Below are positions 38,461-49,217 of a stretch of 64,000 nucleotides of DNA, in pieces (position 1 is the first letter of the stretch; the number at the start of each line of letters is the position of its first letter). This DNA is from Loktanella sp. 5RATIMAR09. Lineage in GTDB: Bacteria > Pseudomonadota > Alphaproteobacteria > Rhodobacterales > Rhodobacteraceae. Below the pieces are notes generated by a model. The model was not told the DNA's origin. It searched no databases and saw nothing but the letters and a program-made list of their open reading frames with translations. The translations under genes were made by a program, and so were the position numbers. The DNA lies in NCBI RefSeq assembly GCF_001419985.1, contig NZ_LJAL01000002.1, forward strand, positions 248,001 to 312,000, written 5' to 3'.

Positions 38461-40440
38461 ATGTTGATAGAACTTGGACACTTCGCTTTGATTCTGGCTT
38501 TTGGCATTGCCATTATCCAGATGATCGTGCCGATGATCGGCGCGCACCGTGGTAACGCAAGCTGGATGGCGATGGCCGAACCGGCGGCCACCGTACAATT
38601 CCTGCTCACCGCATTTTCCTTTGCGGTGCTGACATGGGCCTTTGTGACATCGGACTTTTCGTTGCAGCTGGTCTATCTGAACTCTCACACCGACAAGCCT
38701 TTGATCTACAAGATTACGGGTGTCTGGGGTAACCACGAGGGCTCGATGCTGCTCTGGATGGTTATCCTGACGCTCTTCGGGGCCTGTGCCGCATGGTTTG
38801 GCGACGGTTTGCCAGCAAGGTTGCGTGCGCGCGTGCTGTCGGTACAGGCTGCGATCGGCGTGGCGTTTTTCGCCTTCGTCCTGTTCACATCCAACCCGTT
38901 CCTGCGATTGGAAGTGCCGCCTCTGAACGGCCGTGATTTGAACCCGCTGTTGCAAGACCCCGGTTTGGCCTTTCATCCGCCATTCCTGTATCTTGGTTAC
39001 GTCGGCCTGAGCATGTCATTTTCTTTTGCGATTGCCGCCCTGATCGAAGGGCGCGTGGACGCCGCTTGGGGGCGTTGGGTCCGTCCGTGGACTTTGGCCG
39101 CGTGGATGTTCCTGACCGTCGGTATCGCGCTCGGCTCCTGGTGGGCGTATTACGAGCTTGGTTGGGGTGGTTTTTGGTTCTGGGATCCGGTCGAGAATGC
39201 GTCATTCATGCCTTGGCTGATCGCGGCGGCGCTGTTGCATTCGGCAATCGTGGTCGAGAAACGTGAGGCGTTGAAAAGCTGGACAATCCTGTTGGCTATC
39301 ATGGCCTTCGGTTTCTCGCTGCTTGGCGCGTTTATCGTCCGCTCGGGTGTCCTGACATCCGTGCATGCCTTTGCAAACGATCCAGAGCGAGGGATGCTGA
39401 TACTGATCATTCTTGCTGTGTTCCTTGGCGGTGCGCTGACGCTCTTTGCCTTCCGCGCGGGTGCGATGGAATCAAAAGGCGTATTCTCGACCGTCAGCCG
39501 TGAAAGCGCGCTGATCCTGAACAACATCTTGCTGTCAGTGAGTTGTTTTGTGGTGTTCATCGGCACAATCTGGCCATTGGTGGCCGAGATGCTGTTTGAT
39601 CGCACACTCTCGGTCGGGCCACCGTTCTTTGACGCGGCCTTTACACCGTTCATGGTGGCGCTGGCGATTGCATTGCCGCTCGGGTCGCTTCTGGCGTGGA
39701 AGCGTGGAAATCTGACACGTGCCTCTAAATCCCTTGTCGGTTGGCTTGTACTCTCGGTCGCGATTGCTGCACTTGTCTACGCTGTGCAAAGCGGTAACTC
39801 GGCCTTGGGGCCGGTTGGTGTGGCGCTTGGTGTTTGGGTCGTTGGTGGTGCCCTTCTTGATCTGTGGTTGCGAAGTGGCCGCGACGGTTTGATGTCGCGC
39901 CTTCGCCGTATTTCACGCCTGCCGCGCGCCGATTGGGGCAAGGCAACGGCGCATATCGGGATGGGTGTGACGATCTTCGGTATTGCAGCCATGCTTGCCT
40001 GGGAAAAGGAAGACATCCGCGTGGCCCAGATCGGCGACGCATGGACCGTTGGCCAGTTCCAGTTCCGCCTAGATGACGTCAGCGAGCAACAAGGGCCGAA
40101 CTATATGACCACGATGGCCGATATTTCTGTCTGGCGTGGGACAGATCAGGTCGGCGATCTGCACCCGGAAAAGAGGTTCTATCCCGTTGCAAACATGCCC
40201 ACGACCGAAGCCGCGATTTTGAACGGTTTTGTACGGGATATCTATGTTGTCATCGGTGATCCGCAGGCAAATGGCGGATGGGCGGTGCGTGTTTACCTGA
40301 AACCCTTTGCAAACTGGATTTGGGGCGGCGCGATCCTGATGGCGCTTGGCGGCTGTTTCTCGCTCTCTGACCGGCGGTTGCGGGTGGGTGCTGCTGCGTC
40401 TACCAAGAAAACCCCAGCCGGGGCGGTACCTGCGGAATGA
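38461..40440 (+). CDS. ccmF: Cytochrome c haem lyase subunit CcmF
   Basis: Multi-spanning membrane protein (about 659 residues) that reduces CcmE-bound haem and attaches it to apocytochrome c. Diagnostic segments are ITGVWGNHEGSMLLWMVI and the tryptophan-rich WWAYYELGWGGFWFWDPVEN, followed by ASFMPWLIAAALLHSAI. I prefer ATG 38461 (MLIELGHFALIL), the usual CcmF beginning; an ATG six codons upstream is possible. It overlaps ccmH by 4 bases. Confidence 0.96.
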   Translation: MLIELGHFALILAFGIAIIQMIVPMIGAHRGNASWMAMAEPAATVQFLLTAFSFAVLTWAFVTSDFSLQLVYLNSHTDKPLIYKITGVWGNHEGSMLLWMVILTLFGACAAWFGDGLPARLRARVLSVQAAIGVAFFAFVLFTSNPFLRLEVPPLNGRDLNPLLQDPGLAFHPPFLYLGYVGLSMSFSFAIAALIEGRVDAAWGRWVRPWTLAAWMFLTVGIALGSWWAYYELGWGGFWFWDPVENASFMPWLIAAALLHSAIVVEKREALKSWTILLAIMAFGFSLLGAFIVRSGVLTSVHAFANDPERGMLILIILAVFLGGALTLFAFRAGAMESKGVFSTVSRESALILNNILLSVSCFVVFIGTIWPLVAEMLFDRTLSVGPPFFDAAFTPFMVALAIALPLGSLLAWKRGNLTRASKSLVGWLVLSVAIAALVYAVQSGNSALGPVGVALGVWVVGGALLDLWLRSGRDGLMSRLRRISRLPRADWGKATAHIGMGVTIFGIAAMLAWEKEDIRVAQIGDAWTVGQFQFRLDDVSEQQGPNYMTTMADISVWRGTDQVGDLHPEKRFYPVANMPTTEAAILNGFVRDIYVVIGDPQANGGWAVRVYLKPFANWIWGGAILMALGGCFSLSDRRLRVGAAASTKKTPAGAVPAE

Positions 40441-40877
40441 AGCGGTTTTTGCTCATCCTGTTGCTGCTTGGCGGGCCGGTTTGGGCCGTTGACCCGAGCG
40501 AGATCCTCGCCGATCCAGTCCTGGAAGAGCGGGCGCGCGATCTCTCGCAAGGGCTGCGCTGTCCCGTGTGCCGCAATGAGAACATTGACGAAAGCAACGC
40601 GGCACTTGCCCAAGAGCTTCGAATTTTGTTGCGCGAAAGGCTTGTCGCTGGGGACACGGATGCGCAAGCGGTGGATTTCCTTGTCGCACGCTATGGTGAA
40701 TTTGTGCTGCTGCGTCCAACGACGGATGGTGCAAATATTGTGTTGTGGCTCGCTGCACCTGCGCTCTTGCTGATTGCACTTGGTGTCGGCTGGTCCACGA
40801 TCCGCGCCAGACGCGACACGACCGAGGCTCTGTCCGAGAGCGAGAAAGCGGAATTGGAGAAAATACTACGGTCGTGA
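40437..40877 (+). CDS. ccmH: Cytochrome c maturation protein CcmH/CcmL
   Basis: Thioredoxin-like helper that keeps apocytochrome cysteines reduced. The 146-residue protein has a signal peptide (MKRFLLILLLLGGPVWA), the redox site LRCPVCRNENI (CxxC) with the usual flanking LSQGLRCP, and a C-terminal membrane helix (VLWLAAPALLLIALGVGW). It starts inside the ccmF end (ATGA overlap). Confidence 0.95.
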   Translation: MKRFLLILLLLGGPVWAVDPSEILADPVLEERARDLSQGLRCPVCRNENIDESNAALAQELRILLRERLVAGDTDAQAVDFLVARYGEFVLLRPTTDGANIVLWLAAPALLLIALGVGWSTIRARRDTTEALSESEKAELEKILRS

Positions 40878-40946
40878 CGTGCCGTAGTGCTTTCCTAAAC
40901 GGATCAGTTCAGTAGAGTGTTGGGGAACTGTTAGAGGACCCCGCTC

Positions 40947-41723
40947 ATGGACTATCAAGCCATTCACTTCGCCATCCATAATTCTGTCGCAGAGATCACG
41001 CTGAACCGTCCGGATATGATGAATGCGCTTAACACGCAGATGCGCGCCGAGATCACCCATGCCTTCAAAGCCGCCGAGAAAGACGCGCGGGTGGTTGTCC
41101 TGACAGGGGCGGGCCGGGCGTTCTGTTCCGGCCAAGACCTCGGCGATGGCGGCAGTGCGGCGACGCTTGATCTGGAACGCACCCTGCGTGACGAATATGT
41201 GCCGATGCTCAAGGCGATCTTTGACTGCCGTGTGCCGACGATTGCGGCCGTCAATGGACCAGCCGCAGGGGCAGGGGCGAACCTTGCGCTGGCGGCGGAT
41301 GTGGTGATTGCTTCCGAAGACGCCTATTTTATTCAGGCCTTTACACGGATTGGCCTGATCCCCGATGCCGGTGGCACCTATTGGTTGCCGCGCCAGATGG
41401 GCGCAGCGAAGGCGATGGGGGCCGCACTGTTTGCGGACAAGATCAGTGCACAACAGGCCGAACAATGGGGGATGATCTACGAGATCGCCCCTGCTGCGAC
41501 ATTCAAAGACCATGTGGCCAAGCGTGCCGCCCATCTGGCGCAGGGGCCGACGGTGGCTTACCGGCAGTTGAAAAAGGCCATCCGGGGGTCGTTCGAGAAT
41601 TCTCTGGATGAGCAACTTGCGCTTGAAGCAAAACTGCAAGGGCGCTGCGGAAAGACCCGAGATTTTCAGGAAGGTGTTGTTGCGTTCCTGGAAAAGCGCA
41701 AAGCGGTTTACGAAGGCCGCTAA
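40947..41723 (+). CDS. Enoyl-CoA hydratase/isomerase family protein (PaaG-like)
   Basis: Crotonase-fold protein of 258 residues with oxyanion-hole segments VVLTGAGRAFCSGQDLGDGG and VNGPAAGAGANLALAADVVI, and a substrate-pocket segment IGLIPDAGGTYWLPRQMGAA. Overall it is closest to PaaG (2-(1,2-epoxyphenyl)acetyl-CoA isomerase), including Asp in LIPDAGGT and the C-terminal ALEAKLQGRCGKTRDFQEGV. No other phenylacetate gene is nearby, so the assignment to that pathway is tentative. Confidence 0.85.
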   Translation: MDYQAIHFAIHNSVAEITLNRPDMMNALNTQMRAEITHAFKAAEKDARVVVLTGAGRAFCSGQDLGDGGSAATLDLERTLRDEYVPMLKAIFDCRVPTIAAVNGPAAGAGANLALAADVVIASEDAYFIQAFTRIGLIPDAGGTYWLPRQMGAAKAMGAALFADKISAQQAEQWGMIYEIAPAATFKDHVAKRAAHLAQGPTVAYRQLKKAIRGSFENSLDEQLALEAKLQGRCGKTRDFQEGVVAFLEKRKAVYEGR

Positions 41724-41725
41724 TA

Positions 41726-41757
41726 AGTAAAGGGGCCGCCCGGAGGCAGCCCCAAAA
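41726..41757. terminator. Bidirectional terminator between the hydratase and gltA
   Basis: GGGGC-C-GCC / GGC-A-GCCCC stem with a CGGA loop. The minus-strand tail TTTACTT and a plus-strand AAAATCTT flank it. It lies between convergent stops. Confidence 0.75.
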
Positions 41758-41759
41758 TC

Positions 41760-43055
41760 TTAGCGTTTTTCGATGTCGACATATTTGCGTTCCATCTCGC
41801 CCAGATAAAGCTGGCGCGGACGCCCGATCTTCAGTTGTGGATCGGCAAGCTGTTCTGCCCACTGTGAAATCCAGCCCACGGTGCGGGCCACGGCAAAGAT
41901 CGGTGTGAACATCGAGGTCGGGAAACCCATCGCCTCAAGGATGATGCCGGAATAGAAGTCCACGTTCGGGAACAGTTTCTTGTCGGCAAAATACGGATCG
42001 GCCAGCGCCTGTTTTTCAAGCTCTTTCGCGACCTGCAGAACGGGGTTGTTTTCAACACCCAAGAGTTCCAGCACCTCATCGGCGCTTTGCTTCATTACTG
42101 TCGCGCGCGGGTCGAAGTTTTTGTACACGCGGTGGCCAAAGCCCATCAGGCGATAAGGATCATTCTTGTCCTTGGCGCGGGCGATGTATTCAGGAATGCG
42201 GTCAACGGTGCCGATTTCCTTGAGCATCTCAAGACAGGCCTGGTTGGCACCACCATGCGCAGGGCCCCAGAGGCAGGCAATACCTGCCGCGATGCACGCG
42301 AACGGATTGGCACCAGATGAGGATGCCAGGCGCACCGTCGAGGTCGAGGCGTTCTGTTCGTGGTCCGCATGAAGCGTAAAGATACGGTCCATCGCGCGGG
42401 CCAGAATCGGATCAACGTGGTATTCCTGCGCAGGCACGGCAAAGCACATGTGCAGGAAGTTCGCAGCGTAATCCAGATCGTTGCGTGGATACACGAATGG
42501 CTGGCCGATGGAGTACTTGTAGGCCATCGCTGCCACTGTCGGCATTTTGGCGATCAGACGGATCGTCGCAACTTCGCGCTGGTGTGGGTCATTGATGTCA
42601 GTGGAGTCGTGATAAAACGCCGACATTGCACCGACAACACCCACCATCGTGGCCATCGGGTGCGCATCGCGGCGGAAACCACGGAAAAAGTTGTGCATCT
42701 GCTCGTGGATCATCGTGTGATTGGTCACGAGGGATTCGAATTTCTCCAGCTCTGTGGAAGAAGGCAGCTCACCATAAAGCAGCAGATAACAGACTTCGAG
42801 ATAATGCGACTGGGATGCCAGCTGGTCGATCGGATAGCCACGGTGCAGCAATACGCCTTCTTCACCATCAATAAATGTGATGGTGCTGTCGCAGGCTGCT
42901 GTGGACGTAAAGCCGGGGTCGTAGGTGAACACATCGGCTTGAGCGTAAAGCTTGCGGATATCAATCACGTCTGGTCCACCCGTAGGAGAGTAGACAGGCA
43001 AATCGTAAGTCTTGCCTTTGAGCGTCAGCTTCGCGGTATCGGTAGTTTCAGCCAT
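41760..43055 (-). CDS. gltA: Citrate synthase
   Basis: Condenses acetyl-CoA and oxaloacetate. The 431-residue protein is the hexameric Gram-negative type, with catalytic histidines in [18 protein letters not shown] and [20 protein letters not shown] and the aspartate in [15 protein letters not shown]-terminal [20 protein letters not shown] and [14 protein letters not shown] are typical. It has its own promoter region of about 100 bases and a terminator. Confidence 0.98.
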   Translation of the reverse strand: MAETTDTAKLTLKGKTYDLPVYSPTGGPDVIDIRKLYAQADVFTYDPGFTSTAACDSTITFIDGEEGVLLHRGYPIDQLASQSHYLEVCYLLLYGELPSSTELEKFESLVTNHTMIHEQMHNFFRGFRRDAHPMATMVGVVGAMSAFYHDSTDINDPHQREVATIRLIAKMPTVAAMAYKYSIGQPFVYPRNDLDYAANFLHMCFAVPAQEYHVDPILARAMDRIFTLHADHEQNASTSTVRLASSSGANPFACIAAGIACLWGPAHGGANQACLEMLKEIGTVDRIPEYIARAKDKNDPYRLMGFGHRVYKNFDPRATVMKQSADEVLELLGVENNPVLQVAKELEKQALADPYFADKKLFPNVDFYSGIILEAMGFPTSMFTPIFAVARTVGWISQWAEQLADPQLKIGRPRQLYLGEMERKYVDIEKR

Positions 43056-43153
43056 ATTTCATTCCCTTTCGGTCCTGCGACCAATCCAGTCGCAGCAGCA
43101 GCATCAATCAACATTGGTTACCAGCGGATAATCACGCGTGTATGACGCAGATA

Positions 43154-44554
43154 TCAGCGGCTGGCATCCTGCAGGCGGGCGACGGTTTCATCTTGCCCGA
43201 GGACCAACATCATGTCGAACACACTCGGTGAGACCGCGCGTCCAGCGAGAGCCGCCCGTAAAGGTCCGGCCAGCTTGCCTAGTTTCATGTCATGAGCTTC
43301 GGCAGTGGATGCAACGATCCCTTCCAGGATGTCACGAGACCAGCTAGCATTTTGCAACTGCGGCGTCAATTCACCCAGTATACCACGGAATACATCCGTG
43401 AGATGAGCGGCTGCCTTCTCGTCCGGCGCGATCGGCCGTGGCGTCAGAATAAAGTGAGCCTTTTCAATCAATTCCGGAAATGTCTTGGCCCGTTCCTTGA
43501 GGCAGTACATTGCTTTAAGCATGCCATCTTTTTGTGCCGCGGTCAGCGGTTCCGCCGCTATTGCCGCAAGGTAACCCTGCATTTCTTGCAGCAGTGCAGC
43601 ATCGTCCGCGACGGCAATATGCTGACCGCAGATGTTTTCGAGCTTTTTGAAATCGAACCGTGCCGGTGATTTGCCGATTCCGTCCAGATCGAACCAGTCT
43701 TTGGCCTGATCGTCAGTGAAAAACTCGTCATCCCCGTGGCTCCAGCCCAGACGCGCCAGATAGTTGCGCATACCCGCCGCAGGATACCCCAGCGCCTGAT
43801 ATTCGGCAGCGCCCGTCGCCCCGTGACGTTTTGACAGTTTCTTGCCGTCAGGACCAAAAATCAGCGGGATATGGGCAAGGACCGGTTTCGCCCACTCCAT
43901 CGCCTCGTATATCAGGTTCTGGCGGAAGGCGTTGGCAAGGTGGTCGTCGCCACGGATGACGTGCGTCACGCCCATGTCGTGATCATCCACGACGACCGCC
44001 AGCATATAAACAGGTGTTCCGTCCGAGCGCAGCAGGATCATATCGTCCAACTGGTCATTGGCGAATGTGACATCGCCCTGCACCTCGTCATGCAGTGTCG
44101 TCTGCCCGTCGCGCGGCGCCTTGATGCGGATCACGTAAGGCGCATCAGGATGGTCCGCTTCGGGCACATCCCGCCATGGCGAGCGGAAAAGGGTAGATGT
44201 TTTCTCCTCGCGGGCCCTTTCACGGAACGCTTCGATTTCCTCTTGCGTGCTGAAGCACTTATAGGCCGCGCCTTTGGCCAGCAGTTCATGCGCGACAGCG
44301 GCGTGACGGTCGGCATTGGCGGCTTGGCTGGATGGTTCGCCGTCCCAGTCAAGCCCAAGCCATGTCAGACCATCAAGGATCGCCTGGCGGTTTTCGCCGG
44401 TGGAGCGTGCCTTGTCCGTGTCCTCGATCCGCAGCAGAAACGTGCCGCCATGTCCGCGGGCATAAAGCCAGTTAAACAAGGCTGTGCGCGCACCCCCGAT
44501 GTGCAAGGCGCCGGTGGGCGACGGGGCGAAGCGTGTGACAACAGACATGGGCAT
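43154..44554 (-). CDS. gltX: Glutamyl-tRNA synthetase
   Basis: Class I synthetase of 466 residues with HIGH-type motif [25 protein letters not shown]-type motif [20 protein letters not shown] and the C-terminal anticodon-binding region. The start at 44554 has AAAGG five bases before; a second ATG lies two codons on. It is divergent from comEC with 77 bases between. Alphaproteobacteria often have two GltX copies, one with relaxed specificity; the sequence alone does not show which this is. Confidence 0.96.
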   Translation of the reverse strand: MPMSVVTRFAPSPTGALHIGGARTALFNWLYARGHGGTFLLRIEDTDKARSTGENRQAILDGLTWLGLDWDGEPSSQAANADRHAAVAHELLAKGAAYKCFSTQEEIEAFRERAREEKTSTLFRSPWRDVPEADHPDAPYVIRIKAPRDGQTTLHDEVQGDVTFANDQLDDMILLRSDGTPVYMLAVVVDDHDMGVTHVIRGDDHLANAFRQNLIYEAMEWAKPVLAHIPLIFGPDGKKLSKRHGATGAAEYQALGYPAAGMRNYLARLGWSHGDDEFFTDDQAKDWFDLDGIGKSPARFDFKKLENICGQHIAVADDAALLQEMQGYLAAIAAEPLTAAQKDGMLKAMYCLKERAKTFPELIEKAHFILTPRPIAPDEKAAAHLTDVFRGILGELTPQLQNASWSRDILEGIVASTAEAHDMKLGKLAGPLRAALAGRAVSPSVFDMMLVLGQDETVARLQDASR

Positions 44555-44631
44555 ATTAACCTTTCGCTAACCAGCTTTCCGGTAAGATCCCGGCTTGGAC
44601 GTGGGATAGAAGACTGCGGGGTGAAGGACAA

Positions 44632-46758
44632 GTGCGTGCGCGGATCGAAGACGCGCTTCTGGCGCAACGCGGGCAATTGATCGGTTGGGTGCCGGTCTGT
44701 CTCGGTGTCGGGATTGGCACCTATTTCGCGCTGTCTTTTGAACCTGATGTCCTGCTCATGGCCGGTTGCGCCATTGGTGCGGCCTTTTTGCTGCTTGCGT
44801 CACGTCTGGTGCCCACGGCATTTGCGCCTTTGCTGATGGCCCTTGTCCTCGTGGTCGCAGGGGCCGGCATTGCCAAACTCCGCGTGGCATCTGTCGAGGC
44901 CCCGATCCTGACGTTTCGCTATTATGGCGCAATCGAAGGGCGGATCGTGAATATCGACCGTTCGGCCAGTGATGCGGTGCGGCTCACGCTTGACCGTGTT
45001 GTTCTGGAACGGATGTCGCCGGTGCGGACACCGCGCCATGTGCGCGTGTCGGTGCATGGCCAGCAGCCGCTTGCTGCCTTTACCCCCGGTGATGTGATCA
45101 TCCTGACAGGGCATCTTTCACCGCCCGCAGGCCCAGCCGAGCCGGGCGGTTTCGATTTTCAACGCCATGCATGGTTCATGGAACTGGGCGCTGTGGGCTA
45201 TACGCGCACCCCCGTCCTGCGTTTGACGGCAGCCGATAACACCACCGTTGCCGCGCGTCTTTTTGCGCTGCGCATGGCTGTGTCGCGTGCGGTGCAAGCA
45301 GCCATCCCCGGCGAAGCGGGGGCCTTTGCCGCTGCCATCATGACCGGTGACCGGTCCGGCATGGGGCAAGAGACGTTGCGCGATTTGCGCACTTCCAATC
45401 TGGCGCATCTCTTGGCGATTTCAGGCCTGCACATGGGGCTTCTGACAGGCTTTATCTTTGCGGTGGTCCGCTACGGACTGGCTTTGATACCCGGCGTGGC
45501 GCTACGCTGGCCGACCAAGAAAATCGCCGCAATCTGTGCACTGGCGGTGGGGGCATTCTATCTGGCGCTCTCGGGGGGCAGTGTTTCCACCGAACGCGCC
45601 TATATCATGGTCGCCGTCATGCTGGTCGCCGTCTTGTTGGGGCGCAAAGCGCTGACACTGCGGGCCGTCGCGATTGCTGCAATCCTCGTGCTGCTGTGGC
45701 AACCCGAGGCCCTGATCGGGCCGGGATTCCAGATGTCATTTGCTGCCACAACGGCACTTGTCGTGGCGTTCGGGGCGCTGCGAAAGATTGATTTGCGCGG
45801 TCTGCCGCGGTGGGCGCGTGCGGTCCTCTCTGTGATCCTGTCATCGTTTATTGCAGGGATTGCGACAGCACCTTTCGCTGCCGCACATTTCAACCAGATT
45901 GCGCACTACGGTTTGATCGCCAATGTCGTAAGCGTGCCTTTGATGGGTATTCTGGTGATGCCTGCGGCGGTGCTGGCGGTCTGTCTTGCGCCCTTGGGGC
46001 TGTGGGGGATCGGGCTTTGGTTGATGGACCTCGGACTGCGCTGGATCCTGTTGGTGGCCCGCACCGTATCCGCGCAAGAGGGGGCGCTGGGACATGTTGT
46101 GGCGCCGGATTGGTATGTCTTGCCGCTCTTGGCCTTCGGGTTTCTGGCGTGCGTTCTGATCGTGGGGCGGGGGCGGTTAACGGGGGTTGCTGTCGTTTTG
46201 CTTGCCGCTGTGCTTTGGCAACAGACATCGCGCGCCACGTTGCTTGTTGCTGATAGCGGGGCGCTGATCGGGTTAAACGGAGCGGACGGGCGGGCGCTCT
46301 CCAAGCCCTCAGGCAATAGCTTTGTCGCGGGGATCTGGCTTGAGAATGATGGTGCGCCCGTGGCTCAGGAGGTGGCCGCCGCACGTAACGGATTCTTGAT
46401 TGATAAGCGTGTGACGCGGGCCGATCTGGGTGGCTGGCAGGTTTTGCAGGTGTCCGGCAAAACCGCCCTTGCGGCAATGCTGGATTGCGATGGGGCAGAT
46501 GTGCTGATCAGTAACCAGATTGATTCGGGGACGCGCCCCTGCGCGGTCTACGATGTGGCACGGTTGCGCAACACGGGCGCTCTGGCGCTGGATGTGGCGG
46601 GAAATGGTGATCTGCTGATCACAACAGCGCATCAGATGACGGGTCAGCGCCCCTGGAACAGTTGGCAAGGTCCGTGGCCTACGCCCGTCAGGCTGTCTTA
46701 TGCGCAAAAAGAAAGGGCCGCCGCAGCGACCCTTTCGGGTAACGCGGAAAGACCCTAA
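44632..46758 (+). CDS. comEC: ComEC/Rec2-like DNA-uptake channel protein
   Basis: Inner-membrane protein of 708 residues thought to carry single-stranded DNA into the cell. It has an N-terminal DUF4131 region ([20 protein letters not shown]) and the Competence domain ([59 protein letters not shown]). The C-terminal 130 residues resemble the metallo-beta-lactamase-derived tail but no HxHxDH motif is present, so catalysis there is unlikely. The start is a GTG. The stop overlaps the convergent lexA stop by 4 bases. Whether it works in natural transformation or GTA uptake is unknown. Confidence 0.92.
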   Translation: MRARIEDALLAQRGQLIGWVPVCLGVGIGTYFALSFEPDVLLMAGCAIGAAFLLLASRLVPTAFAPLLMALVLVVAGAGIAKLRVASVEAPILTFRYYGAIEGRIVNIDRSASDAVRLTLDRVVLERMSPVRTPRHVRVSVHGQQPLAAFTPGDVIILTGHLSPPAGPAEPGGFDFQRHAWFMELGAVGYTRTPVLRLTAADNTTVAARLFALRMAVSRAVQAAIPGEAGAFAAAIMTGDRSGMGQETLRDLRTSNLAHLLAISGLHMGLLTGFIFAVVRYGLALIPGVALRWPTKKIAAICALAVGAFYLALSGGSVSTERAYIMVAVMLVAVLLGRKALTLRAVAIAAILVLLWQPEALIGPGFQMSFAATTALVVAFGALRKIDLRGLPRWARAVLSVILSSFIAGIATAPFAAAHFNQIAHYGLIANVVSVPLMGILVMPAAVLAVCLAPLGLWGIGLWLMDLGLRWILLVARTVSAQEGALGHVVAPDWYVLPLLAFGFLACVLIVGRGRLTGVAVVLLAAVLWQQTSRATLLVADSGALIGLNGADGRALSKPSGNSFVAGIWLENDGAPVAQEVAAARNGFLIDKRVTRADLGGWQVLQVSGKTALAAMLDCDGADVLISNQIDSGTRPCAVYDVARLRNTGALALDVAGNGDLLITTAHQMTGQRPWNSWQGPWPTPVRLSYAQKERAAAATLSGNAERP
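46705..46735 (-). terminator. lexA terminator inside the comEC coding region
   Basis: Read on the minus strand: AAAGGG-TCGC / GCGG-CCCTTT stem followed by CTTTTTGC. It lies 20 bases after the lexA stop and within the last codons of comEC. Confidence 0.75.
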
Positions 46759-47441
46759 TATGTCCGGATCAATCCGACCAAACGGCCTTGTACCTTGACC
46801 TGATCATCACGGAACACCCGCGTTTCATAGGCGGGGTTGGCGGCCTCAAGTGCGATGGCAGACCCGTTGCGGCGAAACCGTTTCAGCGTGGCTTCATGGC
46901 CTTCAACCAGTGCCACGACGATATCGCCGTTATCGGCCACGGATGTTTCGCGGATCACGACGACATCGCCGTCGTTGATACCCGCCTCGATCATAGAATC
47001 TCCTTTGACTTCAAGGGCATAATGATCGCCGCTGCCCAGCATGGACTGCGGTACGGATACGTTGTGCGACGCTTCGCTGATCGCCTCGATCGGAACACCC
47101 GCAGCGATGCGGCCCATCAACGGCAGGTCAACCGCGCCGGTTTCAACCGCAAGAGCGGCGGCAGGCGTGCTATCGGGTTTATCCCCGTCAATCACGCGGG
47201 GCTGAAAGCCGGATTTGGTTTGCATGGCGTCGGGCAGTTTCACGATTTCAAGCGCACGGGCGCGGTGCGCCAGCCGCCGGATAAACCCACGTTCTTCCAG
47301 TGCCGTAATCAAACGGTGGATACCGGACTTGGAGCGCAGATCAAGCGCCTCTTTCATTTCGTCAAAACTTGGGGGGACACCATCGCGTTGCACACGCTTG
47401 TGGATAAACTCCAAGAGGTCGAGCTGCTTTTTCGTCAACAT
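46755..47441 (-). CDS. lexA: SOS repressor LexA
   Basis: Repressor of DNA-damage genes that self-cleaves with RecA. The 228-residue protein has the DNA-binding start [20 protein letters not shown], the cleavage site region [12 protein letters not shown] (Ala-Gly), catalytic serine in [13 protein letters not shown] and lysine in [12 protein letters not shown]. The linker is long, as in other alphaproteobacteria. Its promoter carries an SOS box, so it represses itself. Confidence 0.97.
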   Translation of the reverse strand: MLTKKQLDLLEFIHKRVQRDGVPPSFDEMKEALDLRSKSGIHRLITALEERGFIRRLAHRARALEIVKLPDAMQTKSGFQPRVIDGDKPDSTPAAALAVETGAVDLPLMGRIAAGVPIEAISEASHNVSVPQSMLGSGDHYALEVKGDSMIEAGINDGDVVVIRETSVADNGDIVVALVEGHEATLKRFRRNGSAIALEAANPAYETRVFRDDQVKVQGRLVGLIRTY

Positions 47442-47471
47442 ATGACTGCTCCGTTGCCACGTTTTGCATAT

Positions 47472-47500
47472 GTTCTATGCATGTTCTTGTTTTGTGTCAA
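47472..47500 (-). promoter_or_regulatory. lexA promoter with overlapping SOS box
   Basis: SOS box GTTC-TATGCAT-GTTC at 47472-47486, an exact GTTC-N7-GTTC. On the minus strand a strong promoter, TTGACA (47500-47495), 17 bases, TAGAAC (47477-47472), overlaps it, so LexA binding should block RNA polymerase. Confidence 0.88.
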
Positions 47501-47530
47501 CTGGGGGCTGTTTTGTGGGGAAAGCCTTGA

Positions 47531-47549
47531 TTCCTCCGGCGGAAGTTTG
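47531..47549. repeat. Short conserved 3' element, copy 3 (after moeA, degenerate)
   Basis: TTCCTCCGGCGGAAGTTTG, 22 bases past the moeA stop. It shares CCTCCGGCGG and a following A/T-rich run with copies at 26693 and 58602. Confidence 0.5.
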
Positions 47550-47571
47550 AAGGGACATGGAAAGCCCAGGA

Positions 47572-48744
47572 TCAGAGGCGAACGATCGCGATGTGGTCGC
47601 CACTTGGACGTGCAGGATCGTTTATGGGGCGTACTGCGAGGCAGTTCGCATCAGCGAGAACCGTTAGCAGCGCGCTGTCCTGCCGGTCAAAGATTGTCAC
47701 GCCCGCCGGCCCCAGATGCGCGCGCATATAGTGTTCGCGTGGCCCGTTGGCGGGAACGGCTTTGGCAAGCGGGTGGTTTTCGCGCGGGGCAGGCTGTTCA
47801 CCCATCCCCAGCATTTTGCGGATGACGGGGGCCAGAAACACATGCCCGCAGACCATGGCCGAGACAGGATTGCCGGGCAGCCCGATCATTGTGGCATCGC
47901 CCAGCTGTCCCGCCATCAGCGGTTTGCCGGGCCGCATCGCGACTTTATAAAAGGACCGGTCCATGCCTTTGTCGGCGGCCACGTCGCCCACCAGATCATG
48001 GTCCCCGACCGAAGCGCCGCCAATCGTCACGATCAAATCGGCATCAGCTGCCAGATCAAAGGCAAGTGCGAGCGAGGCCCGATTATCGCGCGCAATCGGA
48101 AGCAAACGGGCTGTTGCGCCAAGCTGGTTGATAAGTGCTGCCAGACCATAGCTGTTCGAGGCGATAATCTGGTCCGGCCCGGGGGCCTCGCCCGGTTGGA
48201 CCAGCTCATCGCCGGTGGCGATGATCGCGACGATGGGGCGCCGCGTGACAGGAACGGTTGCGATGTTCATCGATGCCAGCAAGGCGATGTCGGACGGGGT
48301 CAGCAGACGGGGCGCGCGGATCGTGTCGCCCATTTTAAAATCCGCACCGGCGGGGCGCACGTAAGCGGTGTCATTGGCGCTATCGTCGAGAGTGATTGTA
48401 TCCCCTGTCCGCGTGACGTTTTCCTGAATGATCACATGGTCCGTCCCCTCGGGAAGCGGCGCGCCGGTAAAGATGCGCACTGCTTGGGATGCACCGACTG
48501 TGCCCGCCCATGCGTGGCCTGCGGCGGCCTCGCCGATCACATCGAATGTCTGGCCCGGTGCGATGGCCCGCGCGTTCACGGCATACCCATCCATCGCCGA
48601 GGCCGCAAAGGGCGGTTGATTGCGCGTGGCGCTGACATCGCGCGCAAGCACGCGGCCATGCGCCTTGATCAGCGCGACATTGTCGGCCTCAAGTGGTGTG
48701 ACAAGGGCGAAAAGATGGGAAAGTGCCTCATCCACCGAGATCAT
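47572..48744 (-). CDS. moeA: Molybdopterin molybdotransferase MoeA
   Basis: Inserts molybdate into molybdopterin-AMP. The 390-residue protein has the N-terminal [20 protein letters not shown], the central [17 protein letters not shown] (MoCF domain) and [19 protein letters not shown]. It is the last gene of the trpG-trpD-ung-trpC-moaC-moeA run, overlapping moaC by 4 bases. Confidence 0.96.
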   Translation of the reverse strand: MISVDEALSHLFALVTPLEADNVALIKAHGRVLARDVSATRNQPPFAASAMDGYAVNARAIAPGQTFDVIGEAAAGHAWAGTVGASQAVRIFTGAPLPEGTDHVIIQENVTRTGDTITLDDSANDTAYVRPAGADFKMGDTIRAPRLLTPSDIALLASMNIATVPVTRRPIVAIIATGDELVQPGEAPGPDQIIASNSYGLAALINQLGATARLLPIARDNRASLALAFDLAADADLIVTIGGASVGDHDLVGDVAADKGMDRSFYKVAMRPGKPLMAGQLGDATMIGLPGNPVSAMVCGHVFLAPVIRKMLGMGEQPAPRENHPLAKAVPANGPREHYMRAHLGPAGVTIFDRQDSALLTVLADANCLAVRPINDPARPSGDHIAIVRL

Positions 48745-49217
48745 GGGTTTTCAAACCGTCCTGATTTGCCGCCGTCCTTGAACGTCAGCCGCACGCCGCC
48801 GATTTCCATGTCTTTTTGTACGGCTTTCACCATGTCATAGACCGTGAGGGCGGCGATATTAACCGCCGTCAGCGCCTCCATTTCAACGCCGGTCTGGCCG
48901 CCTGTTTTCACCGTTGCGGTGATGCGGATGCCGGGCAGGCCGGTGTCAGAGGTCAGGTCCAGCGCGACCTTTGTGATCGGCAGCGGGTGACACAGCGGGA
49001 TCAGATCAGCGGTCTTTTTGGCCCCCATGATTCCTGCGATCCGCGCAATGCCTAGTACATCACCTTTGTCGGCGCGGCCTTCGGTGATCAGGGCGAGCGT
49101 GTCTGCACTCATCTTGATATGCCCTTCGGCAATCGCTGTGCGCGCGGTCACCGGTTTGTCCGAGACATCGACCATATGTGCTTTGCCGTCCTGATCGAAA
49201 TGCGAAAGCCCAGTCAT
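48741..49217 (-). CDS. moaC: Cyclic pyranopterin monophosphate synthase MoaC
   Basis: Forms cyclic pyranopterin monophosphate in molybdenum cofactor synthesis. The 158-residue protein has [40 protein letters not shown] and [20 protein letters not shown]. Start and trpC stop share one base (TAATG), so translation is coupled. Confidence 0.97.
   Translation of the reverse strand: MTGLSHFDQDGKAHMVDVSDKPVTARTAIAEGHIKMSADTLALITEGRADKGDVLGIARIAGIMGAKKTADLIPLCHPLPITKVALDLTSDTGLPGIRITATVKTGGQTGVEMEALTAVNIAALTVYDMVKAVQKDMEIGGVRLTFKDGGKSGRFENP

Noticed and set aside
46788..47825. 345-codon plus-strand frame opposite lexA
   Set aside because: It is a mirror of the lexA coding strand, with no ribosome site and no protein-family pattern; high-GC genes often leave such antisense frames.
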